A stretch of 34,436 nucleotides of DNA from a virus. Position numbers and translations under genes: made by a program. The notes below the pieces were generated by a model that had not been told where the DNA came from, did not search any database, and saw nothing but the letters and a program-made list of their open reading frames with translations. Below, one piece after another: positions 18,821-28,921 of the stretch. Location: positions 1 to 34,436 of IMG/VR virus record IMGVR_UViG_3300020020_000113. One strand, 5' to 3'. Positions within the stretch are counted from its first letter, which is position 1, and the number at the start of each line of letters is the position of its first letter.

Positions 18821-21321
18821 TGGCATCAGAAATTGTACAAAATAAAGAAACTAATCCAGTCATTAATCCACCTGCGAGTAAGTCAGCGGCTACGGGTTAT
18901 AATAATATGGCTCAAGCATTTGGCCAAATAGCTGATAGAACTGCGGTCAAGGCTACTGAATACGCTAGTGAAGCGTCAAAAGCAAACCTATTGCAAACCC
19001 ATGGAATGCTACAAGATGTTGAAGCACAAAGTAAGATTGAGATATTTAAAAATCCGGGTAATGCCGAGGCAATAGCAAAGAATGCAGAGCAGACAACAGC
19101 AAAAATTCAGCGCGACGCTAGGTTAAATAGCGGTGATAGGCGCTTACTCAAAGATATGTCAGATAGTACTATTAGAGGATTGAGTTTAACCGCGGCAGAA
19201 AAATCTATATCACTATCTAGAGAGCGTGCAAAATATGCCGCTCTTTCTTCAATGGGCGATACATTGCGCTCGATTAGAAATGATATTCATAATAATCCTG
19301 AACAAGCTGATGCATTAATTAATGCACAATATGAAGCTATTCAAGGGCAAGTAAGCGCAGGAATTATTACAGCCGTTGAAGGTGCAAATTTACATAAGCA
19401 ATTTGCAGCTGAAATAGATATGGCACATGAGTTGGTGGCAGGGTTAAAAGAAAATATTTTAACGGCATCGGATTTAAGTGCGTATCATGCAACAGATCCA
19501 GGTCAAATTGGCATGAGCAATGCTCATTTGCCAATGGATCACGGTACAGCAATGAATACCGACCACCACTTTGGGCAATTAACGTTAAATGATATTCAAT
19601 CAAAAATTGCAAATGGTGAGAGAGTAACACCACGTGATCTGGTATCTATTAAAAAGATTTCAGATTTAGACCACGTTTTAAATTATGGCATGGGTGCGGC
19701 AAAATCTACAGGTGATATCAATAGTGGTATGTCATGGGTGCAATTAAATCACAAACTTGAGGTACTAAAAAAGAAAGAAAAGCGTAGTTCTATAGAGGAA
19801 GGTTACAAAAACAGGTTGAATAATTTCATTAATGACGCGAAACAACCTGGGCATTATCAAAACTTTATTGCAGGAACACCCGAAGGCGCAAGAATGTATC
19901 AAGACTTTGCGCAGACCCAAACGGCAATTGATAAAGACGTTCCTTTCGGTACGGAGGCGCAAGTTGCGAATCAAAAGCATATCAGGTCAAACGATAATTT
20001 AAATAATCTTATTAGCAAATCTGATGCATTAGGAATTGGCATGCATTACCCAGATTATTTACGCCAACCAATTCCTATACAGCTTTTAAGTCCTATTGTG
20101 AATGCGTTTAATAAAGACGGCGATATCAATAGTGCGATTAATAATATATTGACGCTTAATCCTAAAAATCGCGTTTATGCGATGAATGCCTTTCAAGATA
20201 ATCCACGAAAAGCTTTAACCGTTTATGAAATAGGAAATCTTGAAGGCAAAGCCGATGCTGGATTCATGGTTGATTTATTTGCCTCGCAACAAGTTGATGC
20301 GCTTGGTGCGAAGGGTGATAAAAAAGATAGTCAGCAAAAGTTTTTGCAATTAGATACTAGTAAAGAAGGATATTCCGATAAGAAATTGATAGCTAGAATC
20401 AGTCCGGCATTAACATCTATTAATAATTACTTAAGCCAGCAGCCTAATGGCGGCAATCTTATATCAGCTAAAACAGACCAAGCATTAAGGTATATTAAGA
20501 AGGTAGCAGCAGACCATAACGATTATGGGTTTGAGCATTTAGATGATTATCTTAAAACCTATCAAAACAATATGGATAAAGCTTATCCGGTAAAATCTGG
20601 ATTTAATTATGTGATAGATGCAAATAGCGTGCCACTTGACGATAATCAAATACAAGTTTTGGCATCTCACGCTTTAAATGAAACTAGAGAAAAATTATTA
20701 GAATATAGAAGTCCATCGGAAGTTGATGCAATATTTGCACAAACTCCACCAAGGTTAGTTAGTTCGCCAGGTGGGCGTATTACCGTTATTTATCCAAATG
20801 GCCAAGCAATTCCTAATTCGCATGGTCAGCCAGCGTTTAATGAATTATTTACCGAGTCAGTTTGGCGCAAGGCTGAACATGATACGAATATTTATCAAGA
20901 AGGTGAGGCAGCGGGAACGGTGAAAACAAATCCATTCCTGTCAAGACGACCTGATTTACTTTTGAAGCAAGAGGATAGAAGGTTCTTGCGTGGTAAGCCT
21001 GAGATTGTACGCCCTATTACCGAAGGCAATATTAAGCTAGAGGATAGGCCGAAAGTTTGGAATGAAAAAGGCGAGTACAGCACGGTATCAACGAGCACTT
21101 TTGGAATCGATGAAAAAGGGGATGAAAATGGTAAAACAGTTTTATTGCCCACTATTATAAATGGTAAACGAGTTTCAGGAAAAGAAGCATTCCAGCATTA
21201 TAAAAAGACTGGCGAGCATATGGGTATATTCAAAACTAAGAAAGAGGCCAATAAGTACGACAAGCAATTGCATGAGCGAATGGGCTGGCTAGGAAAATCA
21301 AATAAATGGGATGAAAAATAA
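18820..21321 (+). CDS. Large internal virion / ejection protein, 833 aa
   Basis: This is the first of three very large, mostly helical proteins expected to leave the virion with the DNA. Residues 20-220 are Ala/Gln/Lys-rich helix (for example DRTAVKATEYASEASKANLL), consistent with T7 gp15-type proteins. The last 110 residues are different: EGNIKLEDRPKVWNEKGEYS, then ENGKTVLLPTIINGKRVSGK and HYKKTGEHMGIFKTKKEA, a compact domain found at the end of internal proteins in many podoviruses, whose role is not known. No lytic transglycosylase motif is visible. It overlaps both neighbours by one base. Confidence 0.75.
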   Translation: MASEIVQNKETNPVINPPASKSAATGYNNMAQAFGQIADRTAVKATEYASEASKANLLQTHGMLQDVEAQSKIEIFKNPGNAEAIAKNAEQTTAKIQRDARLNSGDRRLLKDMSDSTIRGLSLTAAEKSISLSRERAKYAALSSMGDTLRSIRNDIHNNPEQADALINAQYEAIQGQVSAGIITAVEGANLHKQFAAEIDMAHELVAGLKENILTASDLSAYHATDPGQIGMSNAHLPMDHGTAMNTDHHFGQLTLNDIQSKIANGERVTPRDLVSIKKISDLDHVLNYGMGAAKSTGDINSGMSWVQLNHKLEVLKKKEKRSSIEEGYKNRLNNFINDAKQPGHYQNFIAGTPEGARMYQDFAQTQTAIDKDVPFGTEAQVANQKHIRSNDNLNNLISKSDALGIGMHYPDYLRQPIPIQLLSPIVNAFNKDGDINSAINNILTLNPKNRVYAMNAFQDNPRKALTVYEIGNLEGKADAGFMVDLFASQQVDALGAKGDKKDSQQKFLQLDTSKEGYSDKKLIARISPALTSINNYLSQQPNGGNLISAKTDQALRYIKKVAADHNDYGFEHLDDYLKTYQNNMDKAYPVKSGFNYVIDANSVPLDDNQIQVLASHALNETREKLLEYRSPSEVDAIFAQTPPRLVSSPGGRITVIYPNGQAIPNSHGQPAFNELFTESVWRKAEHDTNIYQEGEAAGTVKTNPFLSRRPDLLLKQEDRRFLRGKPEIVRPITEGNIKLEDRPKVWNEKGEYSTVSTSTFGIDEKGDENGKTVLLPTIINGKRVSGKEAFQHYKKTGEHMGIFKTKKEANKYDKQLHERMGWLGKSNKWDEK

Positions 21322-23609
21322 TGTTAGGCGGTGAGCGTCAAGTAGCACGAGTTGATGATATAGCGCCTAAGCCTGGCTATGGTCAGACAGCAAGTGCTGC
21401 ATTTAGCAAACCCATTGAGCAGGTACAGCAACTCGCAGACTATGTTTTTCCAGGATTATCTAGTGAAAAGACTAGGCGTGAAGGAGCCGAACGTTTAGCG
21501 ACTATCAATGAAACATTGAACGACCCTAGACAAGGATTTGGCCAGCAAACAGTCAATACAATAAGTGGTATCGTAGGCGGACTATTACCAACAGCACCAT
21601 TGGCATTTGCCGGCGGCGCTATTGGTGCGGGTGTGGCTGGTGTTATAGGATTTGGTGCGAGAGAATTGGCATTAGATATCGCAAGCGAACATGCATTAGC
21701 AAGATACCTGTCAACCCAGGTTCCTATTAGCAAATTAGTACCGGAAGCTGTAAGCCACTTTGTGCCAAATGCCAGTATAGGAGCAATAGCAGCAGGTGCA
21801 ACCGAGGCATATACAGCATATAAAGGGTTTGTGATTCCTGAGCACTTTGCAGAACATTATAATGCTGTAGAAAATTCTCTAGATGTAAGCCACGCTATTC
21901 AAGATTGGGGTTCAGATAATTACGGTTTCTTGTTAGGTGGTGCGCCACTGGCCGCTGGGTATATAGCATACAAAGGTATTGGTGGAGTTATAAGCCGTAG
22001 AAATGCCGCAGCAACAGGCCGAGCAGCAGAGGCAGAATTAACTCGCTTGCATGCTGAGCACGAAGCAGTATTAAAAGAGAATCAGATTAAAGAAGGCGAG
22101 ACAGCAGCACGAGAAGCCAAAGTTTCTGAACTTCAAAATCATTTACAACAAGCCGAAGACGAAGGATTTATAACACATGAAATGCACAGTTGGTATCTTG
22201 ATTACTTGGAAAATCCTAATGACAATATTAAAAAAATCACATTATATAGAGGACATCATAAGAATGAGGAACATGGTATATGGTGGACAAAAAATTTAAA
22301 GCAGGCAAAATCATATGCAAAAAAGGAAGGACATATAATTTCAAAAGTTTATATTTCACCAGAAGAATTAACAAAACATTTTGAAACGCATGATGAAAAT
22401 ACTTTTAATGAACATTATTCATTTGGTGGAACAAAAGAAGAATTTAATAAAATAACGCAAAACAATGAAAGAAATATTCATGAGCGTGGATTAAAGATAC
22501 TACAAGATTTACAGATACCCTATGACCGCGTTACAGGTAGGGTTTGGAATCAGGTATTAAGCCCTGAGGGCGTCAAGAACGTTCAAAGCGCAATGTTCGA
22601 TCAACATATTACCGGATTCAGTGAAGAAGAAAATCAATTGCTATCTAGCTATGTCATTCACAACGAACTGGATGGTTACATAGCAAATATGCGTGAAAAT
22701 CCAAATTTAATCCATGCTATAAATGGCATGACACATAATTTAGGATTAAAGATTGAAGCGCATAGTCAGGCTTTAAAAGAATTTGATTATGCATTAAGCC
22801 GAAAATTACCGGAAGGTTTACTTAAAAGACAGATATTGTCACAAAATAATATTTATCAAAACTTGAAGAAGTTTCAAGAACAAAAGCCTAATGGTAAAGC
22901 TGTTAGGCGTAGTGAAATACCTCATCATGTACCAAAAGAGGTAGCATTAAAGTTAAATTTAGCGCATCAGATTAAATTAATTGAGACTAAGAAAACAACC
23001 AAATATCAAAGAATGTTTGATAAAGGCGAGCACCTAGTTCTCAAAGAGATGTTAAAAGCTATTAAACTTATGCATCCAGCAGATGAGTTATTGCATATAA
23101 AAGATACATTATTACCGGAAGGCAAGTTAATAGGTGATTTCAAAAATAGAAGCGCATATCATAGATTAGAGGACTTATCACAAGTCTGGCCGAATGCAAA
23201 AGTTTTGCTTGATAGAATCCATATGGAGGCAATCAATGTTAAACAGCAAGGGCTTAATGCGGTTCTTAAGAAATTTATGGATATGGTTGATTCTAATTCT
23301 GCGCTGCTTGCTAACCCTGATAATGTTAAAAGATATCTATCTACAAGGATTGAAAAATCTGTACCAGGCGCTAGAGAATTTGAATCAACTGGAATCAAAT
23401 ATCAAGACGTTGTAGCAGAACAAAAAGCGGCATTGAATGAATCGATGAAGCCAGATGTTTTATATAATGAAGCCTCAGTACAGAAAGTCACGACATCGGA
23501 ATACAAAGAAGCTGCGGTGCATTTTGAAGAAAGCGTAAGGCGCTACAAACAATTTACTGAAAATGAAAAGGCTCTTGCAGAGTTAATAACATGCGCACTG
23601 GGTGAATAA
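21321..23609 (+). CDS. Large internal virion protein with a possible ART-like insert, 762 aa
   Basis: The N-terminus contains hydrophobic Gly/Ala-rich segments (residues 80-125: AFAGGAIGAGVAGVIGFG; and residues 195-225) that could enter the host membrane. Coiled coil covers residues 230-285. Residues 293-393 form a distinct domain with ITLYRGHHK (Arg310), GIWWTKNLKQAKSYAKKEG (Thr323) and KVYISPEEL. YRG followed by W-T-x(5)-A-x2-YA is the layout seen in ADP-ribosyltransferase-like toxins and polyvalent-protein domains, but no clear catalytic Glu pair is visible. DNA for this part is about 27% GC against 40-48% on both sides, so it looks inserted. The rest (residues 395-762) is helical. It is probably ejected with the genome. 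Confidence 0.65.
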   Translation: MLGGERQVARVDDIAPKPGYGQTASAAFSKPIEQVQQLADYVFPGLSSEKTRREGAERLATINETLNDPRQGFGQQTVNTISGIVGGLLPTAPLAFAGGAIGAGVAGVIGFGARELALDIASEHALARYLSTQVPISKLVPEAVSHFVPNASIGAIAAGATEAYTAYKGFVIPEHFAEHYNAVENSLDVSHAIQDWGSDNYGFLLGGAPLAAGYIAYKGIGGVISRRNAAATGRAAEAELTRLHAEHEAVLKENQIKEGETAAREAKVSELQNHLQQAEDEGFITHEMHSWYLDYLENPNDNIKKITLYRGHHKNEEHGIWWTKNLKQAKSYAKKEGHIISKVYISPEELTKHFETHDENTFNEHYSFGGTKEEFNKITQNNERNIHERGLKILQDLQIPYDRVTGRVWNQVLSPEGVKNVQSAMFDQHITGFSEEENQLLSSYVIHNELDGYIANMRENPNLIHAINGMTHNLGLKIEAHSQALKEFDYALSRKLPEGLLKRQILSQNNIYQNLKKFQEQKPNGKAVRRSEIPHHVPKEVALKLNLAHQIKLIETKKTTKYQRMFDKGEHLVLKEMLKAIKLMHPADELLHIKDTLLPEGKLIGDFKNRSAYHRLEDLSQVWPNAKVLLDRIHMEAINVKQQGLNAVLKKFMDMVDSNSALLANPDNVKRYLSTRIEKSVPGAREFESTGIKYQDVVAEQKAALNESMKPDVLYNEASVQKVTTSEYKEAAVHFEESVRRYKQFTENEKALAELITCALGE

Positions 23610-25984
23610 TGACTAAAAGCAGAAGTGAATGTGTTGATACGGCTAGAATGGCACTTAATTTATTTACCGGTGAAGAACTGGAAGGCTATATAAAACAAGT
23701 TAATAGTCGAGCACGAGAATTGCAAGCCCAGGGAATTCCATTTGCTAGAAATGCCGCTATCAAAGAAATCAATAAAACTCATTTAGAAATTTTATTAGAT
23801 GATTCAGCTAGGTCAGCGAGAAATATTGGCAAGTGGGATACCATTAAAACCAAGATGGATACTATTAAGACTAAGAAAGACACCTATATTACCCCAAGAG
23901 CATTCTTGGAAAAAACGCGCATGAACACAGATTATAATGTTGAAACGGCGTCAAATGCTGCGAGGCAACTTTTAACAACTCAAGCATTCAATAAAATGTC
24001 TAAAGAACATTTGGATATGTTAGAAGAAAAAACTTTTGATGATGCTATTTTTGCGGTTGCCGATGGTGGAACGCATGAAAATAAAATGGTAATGCAAATA
24101 GGTGAATCATTAAGAGATTACATTGACCCGCGAAATGCTATGTTAATTAAATCCGATGCCATGCAACCATCAGCAATGAGTGAAGAAAGATTTTTTCGCA
24201 ATATGTACGATCAATCCAAAATAAGAAAAATTGGTCGTGAATCCTGGATAGAATTACACAAATCTAGAATTGATGTTGAGGCAACGTTTAGAAATACTAG
24301 GGCTATGAAAATAGATGGTTCACTAGATGACGCAATTGTAAATGAAATGATAGGTAACACCTTCGATAACATCATCCAGGGGAATGGGCCATTATTTACA
24401 AGAGCAGCCGTTGCAAGGGATAGTCAGGCTATAGAACGCGGTCGCCATATGTTTTACAAGTATAAAGACTGGAAAAGCTGGGGAATTTCTAATAATGAAT
24501 ATGGCCAAGGCTCATTGATTGAAGCGTGGCATAGTGATATTCGAACATCCGGTCAACAAGTTGGACTATCTGAAATCCTGGGAAGCGCTCCGCAAAGCAT
24601 GTGGTTGGAAATGCGTCATGCTCAAGTTGCGAAACAAGGAGCGGAGGGTAATACGCTTAAAAATGGCCTTGAACATCAAACTAGTGATGCATTATTTAAT
24701 AACCTGTTAGGATCAACTAAAGGTGTGATGAATCCTAAGATTGCTAACATTAGCGCTAGCATTCGTTCCATAACATCCGTTGCACGTTTAGGTAAAATTG
24801 CACTTTTAAGTATTTCAGATACGGCAAACATTGCCGGATTCGCACAACGTGCTGGTGCGGGTTATTGGTCACCGTATGTTAATGCAATAGTTAATATGTT
24901 TGATAAACTTCCTAGTAGCGAAAGCAGGATTGCATTGTCCAGAATAATGTCATCTTCAATTAACGTTCACAGTGGCACAATATCCAGATTTTCTGATTTA
25001 AGCGGAATGGGTGATACAGTAAATAAATTATCTAATAAATTTTTCCATCGCATGGGATTGCATGCGCTAGATAGAGGGAACAAGCTAAGTGCAATGGAAC
25101 CGATTATGAAAGTTTATGGAAAGCAATCTAGTAAAGCATTCAATGCGCTAGACCATCAGCAACAAGCTTATTTGAAAAGGTTCAATATTGGTGAGGCTGA
25201 ATGGGATGCGTTGCGTTCCAAGACTGATAATAGATTATTTTCTACAGACAACGTTACAAATATGACTGAAAGCGAGATACGCGAATTATGGAAAGATACA
25301 GATCAAGTCGTACCTTTGTCTGAGTATGGTTCAACATTATACAGAAAAGTATTCGCAATGTTTGATACAGCACAAGAGTTTTCAGTTTTGAACCCAACAG
25401 GTTATACCAACATGATAACTACAGGCAATTTTAGACCTGGGCATATTGGCGGCGAGATATGGCGTATGTTTGCACAGTTCAAAGCATACCCTGCTCAATA
25501 TTTTAGACGTGTTTGGGTTGGTGGGATGCAGGATTTTGATAGCTATCAGGGCAAGATGATGTTTGCCTTGAATCAATGCCTGGGTACTATTATGCTTGCG
25601 ACATTATCCGAGGCTGTAATTGCAGTAAGTAATGGATTAACACCACCAAACCCCGCAAATATGAGCGCGGGGGAAAGAGCAAAATATTTTGCGAAACTAT
25701 TGGGTGGTGGACTTGGAGTATTTGGTTCAATATTGGGTGATAAGAATGCATCAAAGTCAGCAGCTGGCGCATTATTTGGTACGCCAACCTGGAAGTTTCT
25801 ATATGACCCTCTTAAAACAGCATTCGCATTAACAACAGGTGACTTAAAAGGCGCTAAAAATGCAGCAAGGGAATTTGCGAATGTTGCGAATCCAATAAGT
25901 ACAGTACCCGTGATATCAAAATACGTTGATTCATTTTTGGGTAACAAACCTTATGTTGAACCTGGTCAACATACATTATTTTAA
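23609..25984 (+). CDS. Large internal virion / ejection protein, 791 aa
   Basis: This is the third large protein of the ejection set. It is mostly helical and contains a block FHRMGLHALDRGNKLSAMEP near residue 480 and MFAQFKAYPAQYFRRVW near residue 620, with a following Gly-rich hydrophobic part (LLGGGLGVFGSILG). These match a class of T7 gp16-like or core proteins of podoviruses. In T7 the largest ejection protein carries a lytic transglycosylase; I see no such motif here. It should cross the cell envelope with the DNA. It ends PVISKYVDSFLG, shortly before the collar fibre gene. Confidence 0.75.
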   Translation: MTKSRSECVDTARMALNLFTGEELEGYIKQVNSRARELQAQGIPFARNAAIKEINKTHLEILLDDSARSARNIGKWDTIKTKMDTIKTKKDTYITPRAFLEKTRMNTDYNVETASNAARQLLTTQAFNKMSKEHLDMLEEKTFDDAIFAVADGGTHENKMVMQIGESLRDYIDPRNAMLIKSDAMQPSAMSEERFFRNMYDQSKIRKIGRESWIELHKSRIDVEATFRNTRAMKIDGSLDDAIVNEMIGNTFDNIIQGNGPLFTRAAVARDSQAIERGRHMFYKYKDWKSWGISNNEYGQGSLIEAWHSDIRTSGQQVGLSEILGSAPQSMWLEMRHAQVAKQGAEGNTLKNGLEHQTSDALFNNLLGSTKGVMNPKIANISASIRSITSVARLGKIALLSISDTANIAGFAQRAGAGYWSPYVNAIVNMFDKLPSSESRIALSRIMSSSINVHSGTISRFSDLSGMGDTVNKLSNKFFHRMGLHALDRGNKLSAMEPIMKVYGKQSSKAFNALDHQQQAYLKRFNIGEAEWDALRSKTDNRLFSTDNVTNMTESEIRELWKDTDQVVPLSEYGSTLYRKVFAMFDTAQEFSVLNPTGYTNMITTGNFRPGHIGGEIWRMFAQFKAYPAQYFRRVWVGGMQDFDSYQGKMMFALNQCLGTIMLATLSEAVIAVSNGLTPPNPANMSAGERAKYFAKLLGGGLGVFGSILGDKNASKSAAGALFGTPTWKFLYDPLKTAFALTTGDLKGAKNAAREFANVANPISTVPVISKYVDSFLGNKPYVEPGQHTLF

Positions 25985-25993
25985 GGATATATC

Positions 25994-27148
25994 ATGGCAA
26001 ATTTACCCCAGCAAAATACGGTTGTTCAATACTTGGCCGATGGTATAGCCACAGATTATATTGTACCGTTTTTTACACCGATTGAATTTGATGGAACGCC
26101 CGATATTGATGTTTACTCGCAATTAGCCACGGCTGCCCCCAACCCAACAAATGATATTAAAGTCTGGAATGTTGATTATATATACATACCAAATCTTGAC
26201 CCAATTACAGGCGGCATAATAAGGTTTCAACCTGGATTTATTCCACCATCAGGGTATGCGGTTACTATTGTTAGAGATGTTTCAGCGTCTTTAGATGCGG
26301 AATTCTCTAATGCGCAAAATTTTTCAGGTATTACATTAGATGCTGTACTTGATAAGCTACTGCTTATTGCTCAGCAAAATAAATCATATGCTTTTGATAG
26401 AAACATATCTTACATTGTTAATTCATATTTTCCCGATGACACCCTGAATGCTAATGTGCAAATTCCTATATTGCAGCCAGGTCAAGTATGGTTTGGTGCA
26501 TTAGGCGGGGTAATCGCTGCAACATTAGAGCAGCCCGCGGATGTTTCGACCTTGCGCTCAGAGCTGGCAAATGAGCAACCGGTAACAAATGGCGCTGGAT
26601 TAGTTGGCTATTATGATTCGGTCAATTTAAACCCCACAACCGTGGAAGCGCAGTTAACATTACTCACAAGTGCGGTTGTGGCGCCATTCCCTACAGGATG
26701 TATAATTGATTTTGGTGGGACAACAATACCATCAGGTTTTTTATTATGTGATGGTAGTGCGGTTTCGCGAACAACTTATGCAAACCTATTTGCAGCAATT
26801 GGAGTACTTTGGGGTGCAGGTAATGGCACAACAACATTTAACGTGCCTAATTTAGTAGAACGCGTTACCGCTGGTGCAAATGGTACATTATTCAGTGGTA
26901 CAAATGTCGTGGGTACAGTGGGTGGATTAAACACGCACACAATGCAAGCGTCAGAATTAATTGGTCATACACATGCATTAACTGGACAGACAGGTACGCC
27001 GGTTACGTTTTCATCGTCAGGTGGTGGGACAAGCTATTTATCTGGTGTTGGCGGAGCGTTTTCAACCCAGACGGCAGGCTCAGCAACCCCGACACCATTT
27101 ACTATCGTGCAGCCCACAGCATTAGTACTTAAAATAATTAAGATTTAA
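25994..27148 (+). CDS. Tail fibre with C-terminal phage collar domain
   Basis: AAGGA precedes the ATG. Residues 1-150 resemble the T7 fibre N-terminal part that attaches to the tail (VVQYLADGIATDYIVPFFTP, then VTIVRDV). After a linker, residues 230-290 form a phage tail-collar domain: GCIIDFGGTTIPSGFLLCDG, then TYANLFAAIGVLWGAGNG and TFNVPNL. The C-terminus is Gly/Thr-rich with a THTMQASELIGHTH metal-type His motif, usual for this class. It should bind the cell surface. It lies directly before terL. Confidence 0.85.
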   Translation: MANLPQQNTVVQYLADGIATDYIVPFFTPIEFDGTPDIDVYSQLATAAPNPTNDIKVWNVDYIYIPNLDPITGGIIRFQPGFIPPSGYAVTIVRDVSASLDAEFSNAQNFSGITLDAVLDKLLLIAQQNKSYAFDRNISYIVNSYFPDDTLNANVQIPILQPGQVWFGALGGVIAATLEQPADVSTLRSELANEQPVTNGAGLVGYYDSVNLNPTTVEAQLTLLTSAVVAPFPTGCIIDFGGTTIPSGFLLCDGSAVSRTTYANLFAAIGVLWGAGNGTTTFNVPNLVERVTAGANGTLFSGTNVVGTVGGLNTHTMQASELIGHTHALTGQTGTPVTFSSSGGGTSYLSGVGGAFSTQTAGSATPTPFTIVQPTALVLKIIKI

Positions 27149-27152
27149 CAAT

Positions 27153-28643
27153 ATGAGTCTATTACAAGAAGCCAAAGCCTTGCGTGATAAGGCTTTGGGC
27201 GCTTATCACAAGCAATCATTAAGTACCTATGAATTAACGCGTGATGATTTAAACAATTTACACGTTAATTGGGGTGATGGTTATAGCGTGCGCATTCCGG
27301 TTATTAATTTTAGACCATATCAGCGTGAAGTTAGAGACGTTTTGCTCAATAAGGAATCTAAGAGAATATTAGCGGAATGGCCTAGGCGTGCGGGTAAAGA
27401 GGTTACAACCTGGAATCTAGTTTTAGATTTTGCGATTAGTGACCCAGGCATGTATTTGATGGTTTACCCTACAAACGTTCGTGCTCGCAAAATTTTGTGG
27501 GAAGGGGCAATGTTAGATTTGGGGACAGGTAAAAGTATCAAGTTTTTAGATATGATTCCTAAACGCCTTATGGCTCGCAAATCTAATGATGCAGACATGA
27601 CGATTCATTTAACCAACGGCAGCTTAATTTGGGTTGTTGGTTGTGATATTGACCCCGAAAAGCTTCGTGGTACTAACCCGCGTGGCATCGTTTATTGTGA
27701 GCTGGCATTCTCCGACCCCAAAGTTCTTTATTCCATGATGCCGGTGCTTAGGCAGAATGGCGGTTGGTTATTTGGACAATCCACATACAACGGTATGAAT
27801 CATTTTTATTGGATGTTGAAAAAGAACCAAGACGACCCGCTTTGGTTTTGCCGCGAGGAAAGTATTAATACACTGGTTGATGAAGAAGGTCAGCCATACA
27901 TAACCGATGCGGATGTTGACGAGGATAGGCGTGCCGGAATGCCTGAATACCTCATTCAACAAGAGTATTACGGCAATGTACAGGTAAATGAGGAAACCAA
28001 ATATTTTGCGATTGCTATTAATGCCGTTCATGATTCAGAAAGAATTATTAAAGGTTATTATTTGCCAAATAAAGCAGCATATGCTTTTTATGATATTGGT
28101 GTATCAGATTGCACGTCAATAACTATTGCGCAATTTGAATCAAGAAACGGAAAGCTTTGGCCTACAGTAATTGGCTATATTGAAAATAATAACCGCGCTC
28201 TTGCTTTTTATGTTGGGGAATTAAAGGCATTTTGTAATGCTAGAAATCTAGTATTGAAAGCGCATTATGTGCCGCATGACGGAGCAAATAGAAATTTTGG
28301 TGATGGTTTAAAAACTACTCAGGATTATTTACAGGAAATGGGCGAGATGGCTTATATAGTGAAGCGGCCAAGTACTCATAAAACAGCAATTGAAACTATA
28401 CGCCAAAAACTTTATATGACAACTTTCAATGAAGAAAATACTCAACGATTGATTGATTGTATTAGTAACTATGAAAAGGAATTTGATGTTAAAATGGGTA
28501 AATTTAAAGACCATCCGAAACACGACTGGTCAAGCCATGGGGTTAAAAGTTATCAAACTTTAGCGCTGGCGTTAGAGAGTGAATTGATTAATGAAATATC
28601 GTATGATGTTATTTATATAGACCAAAATAAGGGTATGTCATGA
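27153..28643 (+). CDS. terL: Terminase large subunit (packaging ATPase/nuclease)
   Basis: The 496-residue protein has both terminase domains. The ATPase shows a Walker A of the terminase type, WPRRAGKE (residues 76-83), and Walker B with acidic residue in IVYCE (179-183). The nuclease shows FYDIGVSD (Asp314), HDGANRNFGDG (Asp376) and, near the end, KHDWSSHGVKSYQTLAL (Asp458), the usual place for the third metal ligand, though a more common D in GxDAxR is Lys here. It drives DNA into the capsid through the portal and cuts the concatemer. It is unusual in lying after the fibre gene and far from its likely small subunit (5414). Confidence 0.92.
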   Translation: MSLLQEAKALRDKALGAYHKQSLSTYELTRDDLNNLHVNWGDGYSVRIPVINFRPYQREVRDVLLNKESKRILAEWPRRAGKEVTTWNLVLDFAISDPGMYLMVYPTNVRARKILWEGAMLDLGTGKSIKFLDMIPKRLMARKSNDADMTIHLTNGSLIWVVGCDIDPEKLRGTNPRGIVYCELAFSDPKVLYSMMPVLRQNGGWLFGQSTYNGMNHFYWMLKKNQDDPLWFCREESINTLVDEEGQPYITDADVDEDRRAGMPEYLIQQEYYGNVQVNEETKYFAIAINAVHDSERIIKGYYLPNKAAYAFYDIGVSDCTSITIAQFESRNGKLWPTVIGYIENNNRALAFYVGELKAFCNARNLVLKAHYVPHDGANRNFGDGLKTTQDYLQEMGEMAYIVKRPSTHKTAIETIRQKLYMTTFNEENTQRLIDCISNYEKEFDVKMGKFKDHPKHDWSSHGVKSYQTLALALESELINEISYDVIYIDQNKGMS

Positions 28644-28912
28644 TAAGTTGGGGCTTTGCTTTCGGTTACTCAGATTTGGCTACGGTTGACATTAATTTTG
28701 CACTTCCAAGTTGTTATTTATATGTGTCGGGTGCTACGGGTGACATTGTTTACATGAACACCGCTGGATTGCCACAGTTTTTTCCTAATGCGCAGGGCAA
28801 TAATATTTATCCGATTGCTGCGACTAGAATTTTAAGTACAGCCGATGTAAATGGAACTTCTAGAACCACAACCGCAACTAATATTGTATATTGTTCAACT
28901 AACATTCCATAG
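28640..28912 (+). CDS. Small conserved-type protein behind terL, 90 aa
   Basis: The start overlaps the terL stop (ATGATAAG). The product is beta-rich, with SCYLYVSGATGDIVYMNTAG and PQFFPNAQGNNIYPIAATRI followed by SRTTTATNIVYCSTN. This looks like a small jelly-roll or beta-sandwich virion protein. Genes of this kind often follow terL in podoviruses and are left as hypothetical. A minor capsid or tail decoration role is inferred only from context. Confidence 0.7.
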   Translation: MISWGFAFGYSDLATVDINFALPSCYLYVSGATGDIVYMNTAGLPQFFPNAQGNNIYPIAATRILSTADVNGTSRTTTATNIVYCSTNIP

Positions 28913-28921
28913 GGGTATGAT

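Noticed and set aside
23840-23885. Short direct repeat (IKTKMDT/IKTKKDT) in the third ejection protein.
   Set aside because: A two-copy slippage-type repeat in a helical region; no sign of separate function.
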